Source: Algoriphagus formosus
Lineage (GTDB): Bacteria > Bacteroidota > Bacteroidia > Cytophagales > Cyclobacteriaceae
NCBI RefSeq assembly: GCF_002807035.1
Contig: NZ_NIUC01000001.1
Coordinates: 868,001 to 932,000 of the forward strand
Reading direction: 5' to 3'
Length of the DNA stretch: 64,000 nt
A model generated the notes under the pieces. It was not told where the DNA came from, did no database searches, and saw only the letters and a program-made list of their open reading frames with translations. Below, in pieces: positions 7,610-17,481 of the stretch; within the stretch, counting starts at the first letter, position 1; the number at the start of each line of letters is the position of its first letter. Made by a program: the position numbers and the translations under genes.

Positions 7610-9175
7610 ATGGAAAACCTCAAAAAACTTTACATTCTAATCTTTTTCGCTCTTTTCCTGATCGGTAAATCAAATGCACAAACCTGGGAGGTTTATAACT
7701 CGGAAATGAGCCTTGTTTCAAGGTTGATGTATAATGAAATCCTCGTACTCGGGGAAGCTGTGAGAATTGCAGAAACCGATGAGGGTCTTTTTCTCCTCTC
7801 CAATGACTATCAACCTGCTGTCCAAATCGAAGGCCAAGAAGTCTATCAGTATCTATCGCCCTGGATTTTGGTAAAGGGCGAATCTGGACTGGGAGCCTAT
7901 CACGAATATGGTCAAAAAGTTCTGGACCTAAAATATGATCAAATAGAGGTCTTTTTCAATCTTCTTCTTGCTAAAAAAGGTCAGGAATACTTTGTCTATG
8001 AAAGAGGAAAAGGGACAACCCGGTCTTTGGGAGTGCTGGATCATGCTTGGATCAGCAGTAGAGGACAGGTAATTGCAGAAGATAACGGAAAGTACTATTT
8101 GCCCTTGTCCATCAATCCCACAAAGGATTATGAATTATTAGAGGATAATGACAGTGACTACCTTTTAATCAAAGATGTCGAAGGATATGGCTTGCTCAAT
8201 ATGGAAGGTCGAGTGGTCTTGGATGCTGTTTTGGATTCGCTTGAGCATACCCGAGGAAACTTTTACTTTGGATTCAATGAAAACCAATATCTCTTGGTGG
8301 AGGGAGATCCTATTCAGGCAAATGTCCGATACAATAGTTTCCACAGAATCTCTTTCGAAAATGATCTTATGCTAGAATACATTCATGGCAAGCTTCGTCG
8401 AGTAATGAAAGAGGATGGCATTCTACTAGATGCCGTAGGAATGACCGAGGTAAACCGGATCGGCCCGGATTTGTACAATGTGAAATTTAGAGACAATAAA
8501 CTGGGGCTATTGGGAAGAGATGGATGGCTGGTAGGCCCAAGCGATAGTCTTTCTTTTATCCGTGGTAGTGATGAAAAACTTTTCCCTGCTAGTAATGAAT
8601 TAGGTAAATGGGGAGCCGTAGACTCCAATGGCCAGTGGATAATTAGTCCAAGCCTTGATGAAATGGGAAGTTTCAAAAATGGAATTGCTGCCTTCAGAAA
8701 AGGGGGTTTTTGGGGCATTATTGATAGAAGCGGAAAAATCCTTTCCGATGCAAACTGGGATAGAGTCAGTATTCAATCGAATGGAAGAGCAATCGGTGAA
8801 AATTCATCAGGGAAATTCATTCTAAGCGCTGAAAATGAGTACAAAGGAGTTGAAAGCTTTGAAAACATCATTCCCTTAGATGAAGGAGAATTTATTGCCA
8901 TCCGTGATGGGAAAGCAGGCTTTTACTCTTCTAATCAAGATCCGAAATTAGAAAACCTTTTTGATAGTATTCTAGTGCAAGATGGCCGCTGGCTGACAGC
9001 TGAGTCTGAGGGGAAAATCGGGCTTTTCGATAGAACAGGAAAAAATGTCCTTCCGATAGATTATGAGAACATAATTTTTGATCAGTTTAAAAATACTATC
9101 CTGGTCAAATGTACCTACAAGCCGATCATTGTAGTGGAACCAGAAGATTCTAAAAAAAGAAAAAAAGGGCGTTAA
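7610..9175 (+). CDS. Exported WG-repeat protein
   Basis: This 521-residue protein has a signal peptide (LIFFALFLIGKSNAQ). It contains WG-type repeats, seen as GKWGAVDSNGQWIISP, GFWGIIDRSGKILSD and GKIGLFDRTGKNVLPIDYEN, which form beta-propeller-like or solenoid structures in related proteins. Such proteins are frequent and uncharacterised in Bacteroidota. It ends in a basic tail (KKRKKGR). The stop codon lies inside the loop of the downstream bidirectional terminator. It is probably monocistronic because a terminator separates it from hemA. Confidence 0.8.
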   Translation: MENLKKLYILIFFALFLIGKSNAQTWEVYNSEMSLVSRLMYNEILVLGEAVRIAETDEGLFLLSNDYQPAVQIEGQEVYQYLSPWILVKGESGLGAYHEYGQKVLDLKYDQIEVFFNLLLAKKGQEYFVYERGKGTTRSLGVLDHAWISSRGQVIAEDNGKYYLPLSINPTKDYELLEDNDSDYLLIKDVEGYGLLNMEGRVVLDAVLDSLEHTRGNFYFGFNENQYLLVEGDPIQANVRYNSFHRISFENDLMLEYIHGKLRRVMKEDGILLDAVGMTEVNRIGPDLYNVKFRDNKLGLLGRDGWLVGPSDSLSFIRGSDEKLFPASNELGKWGAVDSNGQWIISPSLDEMGSFKNGIAAFRKGGFWGIIDRSGKILSDANWDRVSIQSNGRAIGENSSGKFILSAENEYKGVESFENIIPLDEGEFIAIRDGKAGFYSSNQDPKLENLFDSILVQDGRWLTAESEGKIGLFDRTGKNVLPIDYENIIFDQFKNTILVKCTYKPIIVVEPEDSKKRKKGR

Positions 9176-9183
9176 GCCCTTTT
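9163..9183. terminator. Bidirectional terminator between WG gene and floA
   Basis: The 8-bp stem AAAAGGGC/GCCCTTTT has a 5-nt loop, with an A-run on the left and a T-run on the right, so it can work for both convergent genes. Confidence 0.8.
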
Positions 9184-9184
9184 C

Positions 9185-10195
9185 TTATTTTTTCTCGTTT
9201 TTGCCCTTGCCCGAATCCGAACTATCCGAGTCAGAATTGGCTATAGAATCTCTCATGGAAGTATCTGATTTGATATTCTCCATTCGATAGTAATCCATCA
9301 CCCCAAGTTGACCAGATCGGAAAGCCTCTGCGAGAGCCAAAGGAACTTCCGCTTCTGCTTCAATAACTTTGGCACGCATTTCAACAGACTTGGCACGCAT
9401 TTCTTGTTCTAAGGCAACTGCCATCGCTCTTCGTTCTTCTGCCTTCGCCTCTGCTACTTTAAGGTCAGCAGAAGCCTGATCGATTTGAAGTTTTGCTCCG
9501 ATATTGGTTCCCACATCAATATCTGCAATATCGATTGAAAGGATCTCAAAAGCAGTTCCTGCATCCAGACCGCGTTGTAACACGAGTTTGGAAATTTTAT
9601 CTGGGTTTTCGAGTACGCTCTTGTGCGTATCAGCAGAACCAATGGAGGTAACAATCCCTTCTCCTACCCTTGCTAAAATGGTGTCCTCACCAGCACCACC
9701 GACTAGTTGGGCGATATTGGCTCTCACAGTCACACGAGCTTTTGCGACTAACTGAATACCATCTGCAGCCACTGCAGCGACACTAGGTGTATTGATCACT
9801 TTTGGATTCACACTGATTTGAACTGCTTCAAATACGTCCCTTCCTGCCAAATCAATTGCCGTAGCCTGCTTGAAGGAAAGATTAATATTGGCCTTGTCTG
9901 CGGAGATTAGCGCTCGAATTACATTTGGTACGTTTCCTCCTGCCAAGTAGTGCGTTTCTAGATCATTTGTCGTGAGTTGCAAACCGGCCTTGGTCGCAGT
10001 AATCATCGAGTTAACAATAATACTCGGCGGCACTTTTCGGATTCTCATTCCGATGAGTTCGCCGATTCCCACGCGTACATTCGCAAATTGAGCCGTAATC
10101 CAAAGATTGACGGGTACGAAATAAAGGAAGATGAATAAAAGAATAATCCCCGCCACAGCAGCGATTAAAATGAACATTGAACTATTTGGATCCAT
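9185..10195 (-). CDS. floA: Flotillin-like protein FloA
   Basis: The protein has 336 residues. An N-terminal hydrophobic hairpin ([20 protein letters not shown]) is followed by an SPFH/band-7 region and an A/E-rich helical coiled-coil ([19 protein letters not shown]), with a short acidic, Ser/Asp-rich tail. This is the bacterial flotillin FloA/YqfA family, a membrane scaffold linked to functional membrane microdomains. It follows the NfeD-like gene by 2 bp, the usual NfeD-flotillin pairing, so both are expected to be co-transcribed and to act together in the membrane. Confidence 0.92.
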   Translation of the reverse strand: MDPNSSMFILIAAVAGIILLFIFLYFVPVNLWITAQFANVRVGIGELIGMRIRKVPPSIIVNSMITATKAGLQLTTNDLETHYLAGGNVPNVIRALISADKANINLSFKQATAIDLAGRDVFEAVQISVNPKVINTPSVAAVAADGIQLVAKARVTVRANIAQLVGGAGEDTILARVGEGIVTSIGSADTHKSVLENPDKISKLVLQRGLDAGTAFEILSIDIADIDVGTNIGAKLQIDQASADLKVAEAKAEERRAMAVALEQEMRAKSVEMRAKVIEAEAEVPLALAEAFRSGQLGVMDYYRMENIKSDTSMRDSIANSDSDSSDSGKGKNEKK

Positions 10196-10197
10196 AA

Positions 10198-10656
10198 TTA
10201 TTTAACTAAAATCAGATTATTTTCTATTCGAATAACAGTAATCTCCGTACCCACCGGAATGAATCCAGATTCGGATTTGACTTCATAGATTTGATCTTGG
10301 AAATCTGCCTTTCCGTAAGGTTTGATGTCAGACGCAGCTTTTCCCATCATCCCTACCTGAAGTCCTACCAAGCGGTCGTCAAAGGCTCCACCCTGCATGG
10401 AAGACTTCAAGGAAAACTTATCCCAAACGCCTGATCGAAAACCATAGACTACAGCGGCTAAATTGATTATGACTGCGCCCGTTGTGATCCACCAGGCTAT
10501 TTCAGGACTAAACGTAAGAAAGGCATAGGCTACTCCTGCAAGACTGATCACTAGACCAAATATACCCACTACGGTAGTACCTGGAACGAATAGGATTTCA
10601 GCCAATAATAAAATCAGCCCAATACCTAGAAGACTTACTAAAATCAAAATCGACAT
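10198..10656 (-). CDS. NfeD-like membrane protein (short form)
   Basis: The protein has 152 residues. Several TM helices in the first 85 residues ([19 protein letters not shown] and following) precede a C-terminal OB-fold-like domain ([19 protein letters not shown]...[17 protein letters not shown]). This is the short NfeD1b type, without the ClpP-like protease domain of long NfeD. It is the first gene of a two-gene unit with floA and probably helps that flotillin assemble. Confidence 0.85.
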   Translation of the reverse strand: MSILILVSLLGIGLILLLAEILFVPGTTVVGIFGLVISLAGVAYAFLTFSPEIAWWITTGAVIINLAAVVYGFRSGVWDKFSLKSSMQGGAFDDRLVGLQVGMMGKAASDIKPYGKADFQDQIYEVKSESGFIPVGTEITVIRIENNLILVK

Positions 10657-10751
10657 TTGAAACCTTGATTACTTCAAAACCAAGATACGACAAAGAATTA
10701 TAATGGAAATAGAAACTTCGAAAACAATTTAGTTTTAGAATTAAAGGCAAT

Positions 10752-10776
10752 AAAAAAACCCGGTTTGACCGGGTTT
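10752..10776 (-). terminator. Terminator of proS
   Basis: Stem AAACCCGGT/ACCGGGTTT with a 3-nt loop. On the minus strand it is followed by a run of T residues, just after the proS stop at 10781. Confidence 0.85.
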
Positions 10777-10780
10777 GAAT

Positions 10781-12262
10781 TTAATAAGCTTTCGCAAAAA
10801 GGACTCTGCCTTTGGAAGGCTTTCCTGTTAATACGCATTTTCCACTTTCTTCTTTTTGATCAAGTGGGATACAACGGATAGTGGCTTTGGTCAATTCTTT
10901 GATTTTATCTTCAGTCTCACTAGTTCCATCCCAATGAGCAGAAAGAAAACCTCCCTTGGATTCTAGGAGTTCTTGAAACTCTTCCCATGAGTTTACCTCG
11001 GTCGTATGCGACTCTTTGAAATCATTCGCTTTCTGGTAGATGGAAGTTTGAATCTCATCCAAAAGCGTTTTAACCTTCTCTTCGATTGGCATAGAATCTA
11101 ATGCAAATGATTCTTTGGTTAAGGTATCCCTTCTAGCGATTTCGACAGTTCCATTTTCCAAATCTCTTGGACCAAGCGCAATACGAAGCGGCACACCCTT
11201 CAATTCATATTCTGCAAACTTCCAACCTGGCTTGTGCGTATCACGATCATCAAATTTGACAGAAACACCAGCTTTTCTCAGTGCTGAAACCAACTCATTT
11301 GCTTTGGCACTAACGGCCTTAAATTCATCATCTCCACGATAAATCGGAACAATTACTACCTGCATCGGAGCAAGTTTCGGAGGTAAAACTAACCCATTGT
11401 CATCAGAGTGAGCCATGATCAAAGCTCCCATCAGACGGGTACTTACGCCCCAGGATGTTCCCCAGACAAAATCAAGTCCACCTTCTTTGGTTGCAAATTT
11501 CACATCAAAGGCTTTTGCAAAATTTTGTCCCAAAAAATGAGAAGTTCCAGCCTGGAGAGCCTTACCATCTTGCATCATTGCTTCAATACATAAAGTATCT
11601 TCAGCACCTGCAAAACGCTCATTTTCGGTCTTTCTTCCTCTCACCACCGGTAAAGCCATGAATTCCTCCGCAAACTGAGCATACACTTGCATCATTTGAA
11701 GTGTCTCAGCCTCAGCCTCCTCTTTGGTGGCGTGGGCTGTGTGACCTTCTTGCCAAAGAAACTCTGCTGTGCGAAGGAAAAGTCGAGTTCGCATTTCCCA
11801 TCGAACTACATTAGCCCACTGATTGACTAGCAACGGAAGATCTCGATAGGATTGAATCCAGTTTTTATACGTACTCCAAATGACCGTCTCAGAGGTAGGA
11901 CGAACAATCAGCTCTTCCTCAAGCTTTGCTTCAGGATCTACCACAACTCCCTTTCCATTCTCATCATTCTTTAATCGATAATGAGTGACTACGGCACACT
12001 CTTTCGCAAAGCCCTCCACATGAGAAGCTTCTTTGCTCAAATATGACTTAGGTATAAAGAGTGGGAAATAAGCATTGGTGTGGCCTGTTTCTTTGAACAT
12101 CCGATCTAACTCGGCTTGCATTTTTTCCCAGATTGAATACCCATAAGGTTTAATGACCATACAGCCTCGAACAGCCGAATTCTCAGCTAAATCGGCTCTT
12201 TTCACTAATTCATTATACCAAAGGGAATAATCCTCACTTCGTTTTGGAAGTCCTTTACTCAT
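10781..12262 (-). CDS. proS: Proline--tRNA ligase (archaeal/eukaryotic type)
   Basis: ProS charges tRNA(Pro) with proline. The 493-residue protein starts directly with the class II catalytic core ([17 protein letters not shown], then [10 protein letters not shown] and RPTSETVIW, class II motif 2 region [21 protein letters not shown]). It contains the [15 protein letters not shown] stretch as [14 protein letters not shown], then an anticodon-binding domain and a C-terminal extension ending in a Tyr (FAKAY). The absence of the editing INS domain and the Tyr end place it in the archaeal/eukaryotic-type group common in Bacteroidota. It is followed by its own terminator. Confidence 0.95.
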   Translation of the reverse strand: MSKGLPKRSEDYSLWYNELVKRADLAENSAVRGCMVIKPYGYSIWEKMQAELDRMFKETGHTNAYFPLFIPKSYLSKEASHVEGFAKECAVVTHYRLKNDENGKGVVVDPEAKLEEELIVRPTSETVIWSTYKNWIQSYRDLPLLVNQWANVVRWEMRTRLFLRTAEFLWQEGHTAHATKEEAEAETLQMMQVYAQFAEEFMALPVVRGRKTENERFAGAEDTLCIEAMMQDGKALQAGTSHFLGQNFAKAFDVKFATKEGGLDFVWGTSWGVSTRLMGALIMAHSDDNGLVLPPKLAPMQVVIVPIYRGDDEFKAVSAKANELVSALRKAGVSVKFDDRDTHKPGWKFAEYELKGVPLRIALGPRDLENGTVEIARRDTLTKESFALDSMPIEEKVKTLLDEIQTSIYQKANDFKESHTTEVNSWEEFQELLESKGGFLSAHWDGTSETEDKIKELTKATIRCIPLDQKEESGKCVLTGKPSKGRVLFAKAY

Positions 12263-12313
12263 TATAGTTGATTTGGAAGTTATTTGTAGATAATTTTGCT
12301 AAATTAAGCGTCG

Positions 12314-12321
12314 CAAATATA
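12314..12321 (-). promoter_or_regulatory. Candidate -7 box of proS (TATATTTG)
   Basis: Read on the minus strand, the bases give TATATTTG, matching TAnnTTTG, 52 bp upstream of the proS start. No clear TTG was found at -33. Confidence 0.35.
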
Positions 12322-12382
12322 GCCAAAAAGAATAACCCTACACCCTTAAGGCCGTATACTGTACTAACAACTAAATAAAGCT

Positions 12383-13726
12383 ATGAGGCAATTTAAAGGC
12401 ATCTTATCATTAGTAATCATCGGAGCAGTGACTTTGAGTGCTTGCTCTACATCTCAAATAGCGAGTACCAGCCCATCGGATAATCTCTATTTCATGGCTT
12501 CTGATGCTCAAATTTCGAGTACTTATGCCGTAGCAAATAATACTCCGGAGACTTTTGAGCAATTTGAACAAGCTCAAACAGTTCCGAATGAAAGTTTCAG
12601 TAGTAGAAATGTAAATCCGGAATATTTGGCAAAATACTCTGCCACTCCCGAGGAGACAGGAGATGAAGTGGTGTACTTCGATGACAACACTACTACTCAA
12701 TCTACTCAAGGAGACATTGACGCTTACAATAATTTTTCTGTAAACAACAATAATAATTCTTTCAATTCAGGCTTCAACTCCGGACTTGCATTCAGCATGG
12801 GATTCATGACAGGCTTCAATCCTTGGGGATTTGGCATGTGGGATCCATTCTGGGGACCTAGCTTCGGCTGGGGAGGAGGATGGGGTCCTGGATGGGGCTT
12901 CAGACCTGGATTTTCTATCAACATAGGATTTGGCTTCGGTAGTCCATTCTGGGGTTCGCCTTGGGGTAATCCATTTTACCGACCTGGATGGGGAGGATTT
13001 TACGATCCTTTCTGGGGTCCAAACCTAGCCTGGGGAGGCGGATGGGGTCCCGGATGGGGAATGCCAATCTATGGTAACCGTCCGATTTATGTATTGCCAG
13101 GTGGCGAATTTGGAGATAGAAGAATCGTGAGAGGGGCAAGACCTACTCGCGGTGCATCCTTAGCTGGAGTTTCAGGAGACCGAAGCAGTGCAGTATTACC
13201 AAACACATCGAGAGCTCAAGCACGTAGAAGTGCAATGTCCAACAGAAGTTTGGTTTCTTCTGATCGCTCTAGGGTCCCTGCCAGAGACTTCTCAAATAGT
13301 CAATCAGATTATTATAATTCTAATAGATCTAGGATAGCAAATTCTTCTCCTAGGAATACAGGATCTGCAGCCATGAACCGATCATCTGCGACTCGTTCTA
13401 GAAGTGCTATGCCAACTGCAAGACCTTCTACCAGAACTATGGATAGAAGCGGATACGCTCCTTCAAGATCTATGAACAATTACAATTCAAGAAGAAGCAC
13501 TAGCCCTTCTTATAACAGAAGTGCTATTCCTAATAGAAGTTCTAGTCCTTCTTACAATCGTGGTACAACTAACAGAACATATACACCAAGCCGCAGCTCT
13601 AGCACTCCAAGTAGAATGAGTACTCCATCGAGAAGCTCATCTAGTGGAGGTATGAGATCTTCTGGAGGTGGTGGTGTCTCAAGAAGTAGTTCCTCATCAG
13701 GATCGAGAGGAGGAAGGGGAAATTAA
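12383..13726 (+). CDS. Low-complexity lipoprotein: GWG-rich core and Ser/Arg-rich tail
   Basis: This 447-residue protein has a lipoprotein signal (VIIGAVTLSACSTSQ, lipobox LSAC). Residues of about 115-235 are very rich in Gly, Trp, Phe and Pro (repeats such as DPFWGPSFGWGGGWGPGWGF, with a second copy LAWGGGWGPGWGMP). Residues of about 250-447 are a disordered-looking Ser/Arg/Asn-rich tail ending in SSSSSGSRGGRGN. I do not recognise a catalytic domain. The composition suggests a surface or periplasmic structural or adhesive protein. It is flanked by its own terminator and is probably monocistronic. Confidence 0.7.
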   Translation: MRQFKGILSLVIIGAVTLSACSTSQIASTSPSDNLYFMASDAQISSTYAVANNTPETFEQFEQAQTVPNESFSSRNVNPEYLAKYSATPEETGDEVVYFDDNTTTQSTQGDIDAYNNFSVNNNNNSFNSGFNSGLAFSMGFMTGFNPWGFGMWDPFWGPSFGWGGGWGPGWGFRPGFSINIGFGFGSPFWGSPWGNPFYRPGWGGFYDPFWGPNLAWGGGWGPGWGMPIYGNRPIYVLPGGEFGDRRIVRGARPTRGASLAGVSGDRSSAVLPNTSRAQARRSAMSNRSLVSSDRSRVPARDFSNSQSDYYNSNRSRIANSSPRNTGSAAMNRSSATRSRSAMPTARPSTRTMDRSGYAPSRSMNNYNSRRSTSPSYNRSAIPNRSSSPSYNRGTTNRTYTPSRSSSTPSRMSTPSRSSSSGGMRSSGGGGVSRSSSSSGSRGGRGN

Positions 13727-13740
13727 TTCCCCTTTTTTTT
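13714..13740 (+). terminator. Terminator of the GWG-rich lipoprotein gene
   Basis: Stem AAGGGGAA/TTCCCCTT with loop ATTAA, then eight or more T. The TAA stop codon (13724-13726) lies in the loop, so the hairpin covers the end of the coding sequence. Confidence 0.85.
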
Positions 13741-13803
13741 TGAATTAAATTTATCCGTTTCAATCATTTTTTCGTTTTTAAATTCAAACTATCATTAAAA
13801 TTT

Positions 13804-15309
13804 ATGAGGTATATAATCGCTATCGTCTTTTCGATATTCTCTTTGGGTGCTGCTGCACAAAGCGGATACTTTGAAGATGCCTTACGATTCAGTCAAAGCT
13901 TCCCAGCAGGTTCAGCACGAATCATGGCCATTGGGGGTACACAGTGGTCTCTAGGTGGTGATGTATCAAATATCGCCGGCAATCCTGCGGGCTTAGGTTT
14001 TTTCAGAAAATCAGAAGCTTCAATTAGCTTGGGATATAGTGATTGGGGAGTTCAGACAAATTATCTTGGACAAAATAGATCCTACAACACTTCTAATTTT
14101 TCTGCACCTAACCTATCCATCGTATTTGCCAACCCAAAAGGAGTAATGGAGAGGGGTTCATTCAAAGGTGGGTCTTGGGGAATAAGTATCCAGCGTATTG
14201 CAAATTTCAATTCTGAGTTTGGATATTTTTCAGATGCTTTAGGAGAAACCTCAATTATTGATTTTTACCTCCAAGATGCTTTTGGTATACCTGAAAGCCA
14301 AATTGAAACATTTGGTATCACCGGAATGGCATATCAAACTTATCAGATAAATCCAGTAGCATTTGATCAGGATGGCAACCCCATTGCCAATCCAGACACT
14401 TATGATTCCTTTGTTTTAGGGCTCCCCTTTCAGGATGAAAACGTTTTGCAGGAAGGCTCATCCAACCAGATTACCTTTGGATATGGAGCCAACTTCGACC
14501 ATAAGCTTTTCATAGGAGGTTCTTTGGGAATAAGATCGCTCAGTTATTTCTCACAGAAAGTTTATAACGAAGAGTTCATTGATGAACCTCTTTTTGCAAG
14601 CTCCCTTCGTGAGGATTTGTTTATCAACGGGGCAGGATTCAATCTAAATGTAGGAGTAATCTATAAGCCGATCGACTTCTTGAATTTAGGATTCAACTTC
14701 CAGAGTCCTACTTGGTATGGATTGAATGAAGAATATCAAGCTTCCATGGTCGCTGAGTATAACAACTTCTATTATGAACCTGAGGATATCACCTTAGGTA
14801 GACAAGAAGCCGTGACGGATCTTTTCATTAACAACTTTAGATTAAACACACCATTGAGATTGGGTGGTGGAGCTACTTTCTTCCTGGGGAAAAATGGTTT
14901 TATCTCAGCCGATGTGGACTGGGTTGATTATTCTGCAGCAAGAATCAACTCCAATAGCTTCAATGAAGGACCGGATAACCAGGCCATTCAAAGCCTATAC
15001 ACTAGTACAATAAATTATCGAATCGGTGCTGAGGGCAGAATTAACAAGTTTTACATCAGAGGAGGTTATGCTCATTTTGGGGACCCTTTTGCAGATAATT
15101 TTATTGATAGAAGTACCACTCAGATCAGTGGAGGTCTTGGAGTAAGGCTCAACAGCTTCAATATTGACTTTGCTTTGGTGAGCCAACAATCTAGTGCATT
15201 GTACCAGTCTTATCAGGTCCTAGACAGTCAAAATAATAATATCGGACCAATTACCGATGTAGAAAATTCAATTATCAATGGTGTATTAACTATCGGATTG
15301 ACTTTTTAA
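13804..15309 (+). CDS. OmpP1/FadL-like outer membrane beta-barrel protein
   Basis: The protein has 501 residues and a signal peptide (IVFSIFSLGAAAQ). After it comes ALRFSQSFPAGSARIMAIGG and the N-P-A-G-L motif (NIAGNPAGLGFF) that marks FadL/OmpP1-like barrels in Bacteroidota. The rest alternates aromatic and polar residues as expected for beta strands and ends in a terminal Phe (NGVLTIGLTF), the usual outer-membrane insertion signal. It is probably a transporter or porin for hydrophobic compounds; the substrate is unknown. Its 3' end overlaps the convergent aroK gene by 24 bp and its terminator lies inside aroK. Confidence 0.8.
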   Translation: MRYIIAIVFSIFSLGAAAQSGYFEDALRFSQSFPAGSARIMAIGGTQWSLGGDVSNIAGNPAGLGFFRKSEASISLGYSDWGVQTNYLGQNRSYNTSNFSAPNLSIVFANPKGVMERGSFKGGSWGISIQRIANFNSEFGYFSDALGETSIIDFYLQDAFGIPESQIETFGITGMAYQTYQINPVAFDQDGNPIANPDTYDSFVLGLPFQDENVLQEGSSNQITFGYGANFDHKLFIGGSLGIRSLSYFSQKVYNEEFIDEPLFASSLREDLFINGAGFNLNVGVIYKPIDFLNLGFNFQSPTWYGLNEEYQASMVAEYNNFYYEPEDITLGRQEAVTDLFINNFRLNTPLRLGGGATFFLGKNGFISADVDWVDYSAARINSNSFNEGPDNQAIQSLYTSTINYRIGAEGRINKFYIRGGYAHFGDPFADNFIDRSTTQISGGLGVRLNSFNIDFALVSQQSSALYQSYQVLDSQNNNIGPITDVENSIINGVLTIGLTF

Positions 15310-15828
15310 AATACTTATCAATTCCATAATCAGAAACTCAGCGGAGAAATCATTTCCGCTGAGTTTTATTTTGGCCTGATCATAAAACCTTCCACGCTGA
15401 GCGAGTAGATTTTTTAACTTCAAGGTGATTTCGCCGGCATCCAAACCTTCAAACATTGGTCTATTAGATACCCTGGAGTGTTGAAGTCTAGAGGAAATTT
15501 CATTCAAGGGCACATCCAGATAGACTGAGATTCCCTTTTGATTGATGAGGTCCATATTATCGTTGAAACATGGACATCCACCGCCTGAAGCCAAAACAAA
15601 AGACTCTTTATTGCTTAGCACCCTTTCAAGTTCTTTTGATTCTAATTCGCGGAAAGCCCCCTCTCCCTTTTCTGAAAAAATCATGGGAATGGTTTTTCCA
15701 GACTGCTGCTCAATCAGCCTATCCAGATCTAAAAAATCAACTCGAAGTTCTTTTGCCAAGACCTTACCAAAGGTACTTTTCCCTGATCCAGGAAGTCCGA
15801 CAAGAACAACTTTGAGCGCCTCCATCAT
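15286..15828 (-). CDS. aroK: Shikimate kinase
   Basis: AroK phosphorylates shikimate with ATP in the pathway to chorismate. The 180-residue protein has the Walker A motif GLPGSGKSTFGKVLA, the substrate residues DLDRLIEQQSGKTIPMIF, FRELE, and the LASGGGCPC loop, then SNRPMF. It is the last gene of a unit DUF1599, BT_3928-like, aroK, with a 4-bp overlap with the preceding gene. Its last codons overlap the convergent porin gene and include the hairpin that terminates that gene. Confidence 0.93.
   Translation of the reverse strand: MMEALKVVLVGLPGSGKSTFGKVLAKELRVDFLDLDRLIEQQSGKTIPMIFSEKGEGAFRELESKELERVLSNKESFVLASGGGCPCFNDNMDLINQKGISVYLDVPLNEISSRLQHSRVSNRPMFEGLDAGEITLKLKNLLAQRGRFYDQAKIKLSGNDFSAEFLIMELISILKSQSDS
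15334..15374 (+). terminator. Terminator of the FadL-like gene, embedded in aroK
   Basis: A perfect 12-bp stem AAACTCAGCGGA/TCCGCTGAGTTT with a 9-nt loop, followed by TTTATTTT, starts 25 bp after the porin stop. It lies wholly within the aroK coding region. Confidence 0.8.
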
Positions 15829-16925
15829 TGAATAAATAAATCTAGAGCTTCAGAAGCAGTAGGCGTATTGTTGTGGTGATATTTAGCTAAAACGGTACCA
15901 TCCTTCATGATTACAATACCCGGGTTGGATCTAATAATCGTTTTTACAACAGTTGCATCCGACTGCATCCCAATAATACTCCAGCCATTCTTTGAAATAA
16001 AAGCATCGATCTCTTCCTGAGGTGCAGCCGCCATCAGTACCACATCGACCGGAGCTCCTTCCATGTTTTTAACCAAATCGTGAATATCCGGCAAATTATC
16101 CTGGTCAAATTTCCCCATGTTAGGGCTCAAAATCAGAACTTTATTGCCTGCAAAAATGAAATCAGACTGATCTCCTGACTCATTCCAAACTGAGAAATCC
16201 GAAATCTTTGGTAAAGCATCAGGGTTTTTCAAATTCATCTCTACAAATTCATAACTCTTGTCTGTAGGGTATTGATCCATGGTGAGCAATTCTCCGTCTT
16301 TTTTCATGACATATGAATATTGCAATGGTTCGGACGGCTGCATATTGGTGGGAATATTTACCCCTACTTTATACGCACGAAAATCTATAAAAGGTAGATT
16401 CTTGATAGCGGTCAGTGAAAGGACAAAACAGAAGACACCAACCAACCACACAACACGTTTCTGCCAAGCTGAGGAAGATTTGGGCAAATGCTTTTTTAAA
16501 GCCAGGATTCCCAAAATCATCACCAGCAATATAATATCCTTATAAAAAGACTCCCATGGTGTCAACTTGATAGCATCTCCAAAACATCCACAGTCAGTCA
16601 CCTTATTAAAATAGGCAGAAAAGAAGGTGAGAAAGGTGAAGAAAAGGATCATTCCGGTCAAAGACCAGACCGTCAACTTACTTCGAACCCCAAGTATGAG
16701 CATTACCCCAAGGACTACCTCAAGTACTACTAGAAAAACTGCTAAATAAAGAGCAAATGGCTTCAAATAAATAAAAAAGCCCGCAATATCATTGGAAAAA
16801 ACATCGAAATACTCCTCCAATTTGATGGCTGTTCCGACCGGATCATTGACTTTGATCAGTCCTGAAAAAATAAATAAGCCTCCTACCAAAATTCTTAAAA
16901 CCCAGAGTATCCCTTTAGCTATCAT
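15825..16925 (-). CDS. BT_3928-type DoxX/MauE membrane protein with thioredoxin-like C-terminal part
   Basis: The protein has 366 residues. The first half is a four-TM DoxX/MauE-like domain (LRILVGGLFIFSGLIKVNDP at the start; CGCFGDAIKLTPWESF with paired cysteines). A further TM segment follows near 155-175, and a C-terminal region (VNIPTNMQPSEPLQYS...IRSNPGIVIMKDGTVLAKYH) resembles a thioredoxin-like fold without an obvious CxxC. Such proteins are conserved next to DUF1599 in Bacteroidota. A role in disulfide or quinone redox chemistry is inferred from the DoxX/MauE relationship. It overlaps both neighbours (11 and 4 bp). Confidence 0.8.
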   Translation of the reverse strand: MIAKGILWVLRILVGGLFIFSGLIKVNDPVGTAIKLEEYFDVFSNDIAGFFIYLKPFALYLAVFLVVLEVVLGVMLILGVRSKLTVWSLTGMILFFTFLTFFSAYFNKVTDCGCFGDAIKLTPWESFYKDIILLVMILGILALKKHLPKSSSAWQKRVVWLVGVFCFVLSLTAIKNLPFIDFRAYKVGVNIPTNMQPSEPLQYSYVMKKDGELLTMDQYPTDKSYEFVEMNLKNPDALPKISDFSVWNESGDQSDFIFAGNKVLILSPNMGKFDQDNLPDIHDLVKNMEGAPVDVVLMAAAPQEEIDAFISKNGWSIIGMQSDATVVKTIIRSNPGIVIMKDGTVLAKYHHNNTPTASEALDLFIQ

Positions 16926-17466
16926 GATGGTATCCCATTTTGATTAAACAAAAAACTGCATAATTAATCATATCCTGATAATTTGCCTCAATTCCTTCAG
17001 AGACCAGTGTTTTGCCCTGATTATCTTCGATTTGCTTCAGACGAAGCAATTTCATCAGGATAATATCAGTCATAGAACTGACTCTCATATCACGCCAAGC
17101 TTCGCCATAGTCATGATTTTTATTTTCCAATAAGCCCCTGGTCAAATCTACCCACTGATCGTAATGCTTTTCCAACTCCTCAAAAGGGAGTTCCATTCGT
17201 TCATCATCTTTGAAGGATATCTGTATTAAAGCGATGAGAGAATAATTGATAATCCCTATAAAATCATCTTCCAATGGATCATCTATTTTCTGACTCCCCT
17301 TCTCCTGTACGGAACGAATCCGTTGAGCTTTGATGAAAATCTGATCTGTAATAGATGCAAGACGCATTATCCGCCAAGAAGTCCCATAATCGAGCGTTTT
17401 CTTACGAAAGAGTTCTTTACATCGACTGATTACTTGTGTATATTCGCTATTGGTTTTAGTTTCCAA
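16915..17466 (-). CDS. DUF1599 (nucleotide-modification-associated) protein, TTG start
   Basis: This 183-residue protein has two similar halves: KKTLDYGTSWRIMRLASITDQIFIKAQRI and NHDYGEAWRDMRVSSMTDIILMKLLRL, each with a D-Y-G-x-x-W core. DUF1599 has been linked to nucleotide modification in comparative studies, but no activity is proven. The start is a TTG at 17466: the family's N-terminus begins right there, and an in-frame TAA lies four codons upstream, so no ATG is available. The gene is divergent from folP with only 15 bp between start codons, so the two promoters must overlap coding sequence. Confidence 0.85.
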   Translation of the reverse strand: METKTNSEYTQVISRCKELFRKKTLDYGTSWRIMRLASITDQIFIKAQRIRSVQEKGSQKIDDPLEDDFIGIINYSLIALIQISFKDDERMELPFEELEKHYDQWVDLTRGLLENKNHDYGEAWRDMRVSSMTDIILMKLLRLKQIEDNQGKTLVSEGIEANYQDMINYAVFCLIKMGYHHDS

Positions 17467-17481
17467 TTTCTTGCTGTTTTA

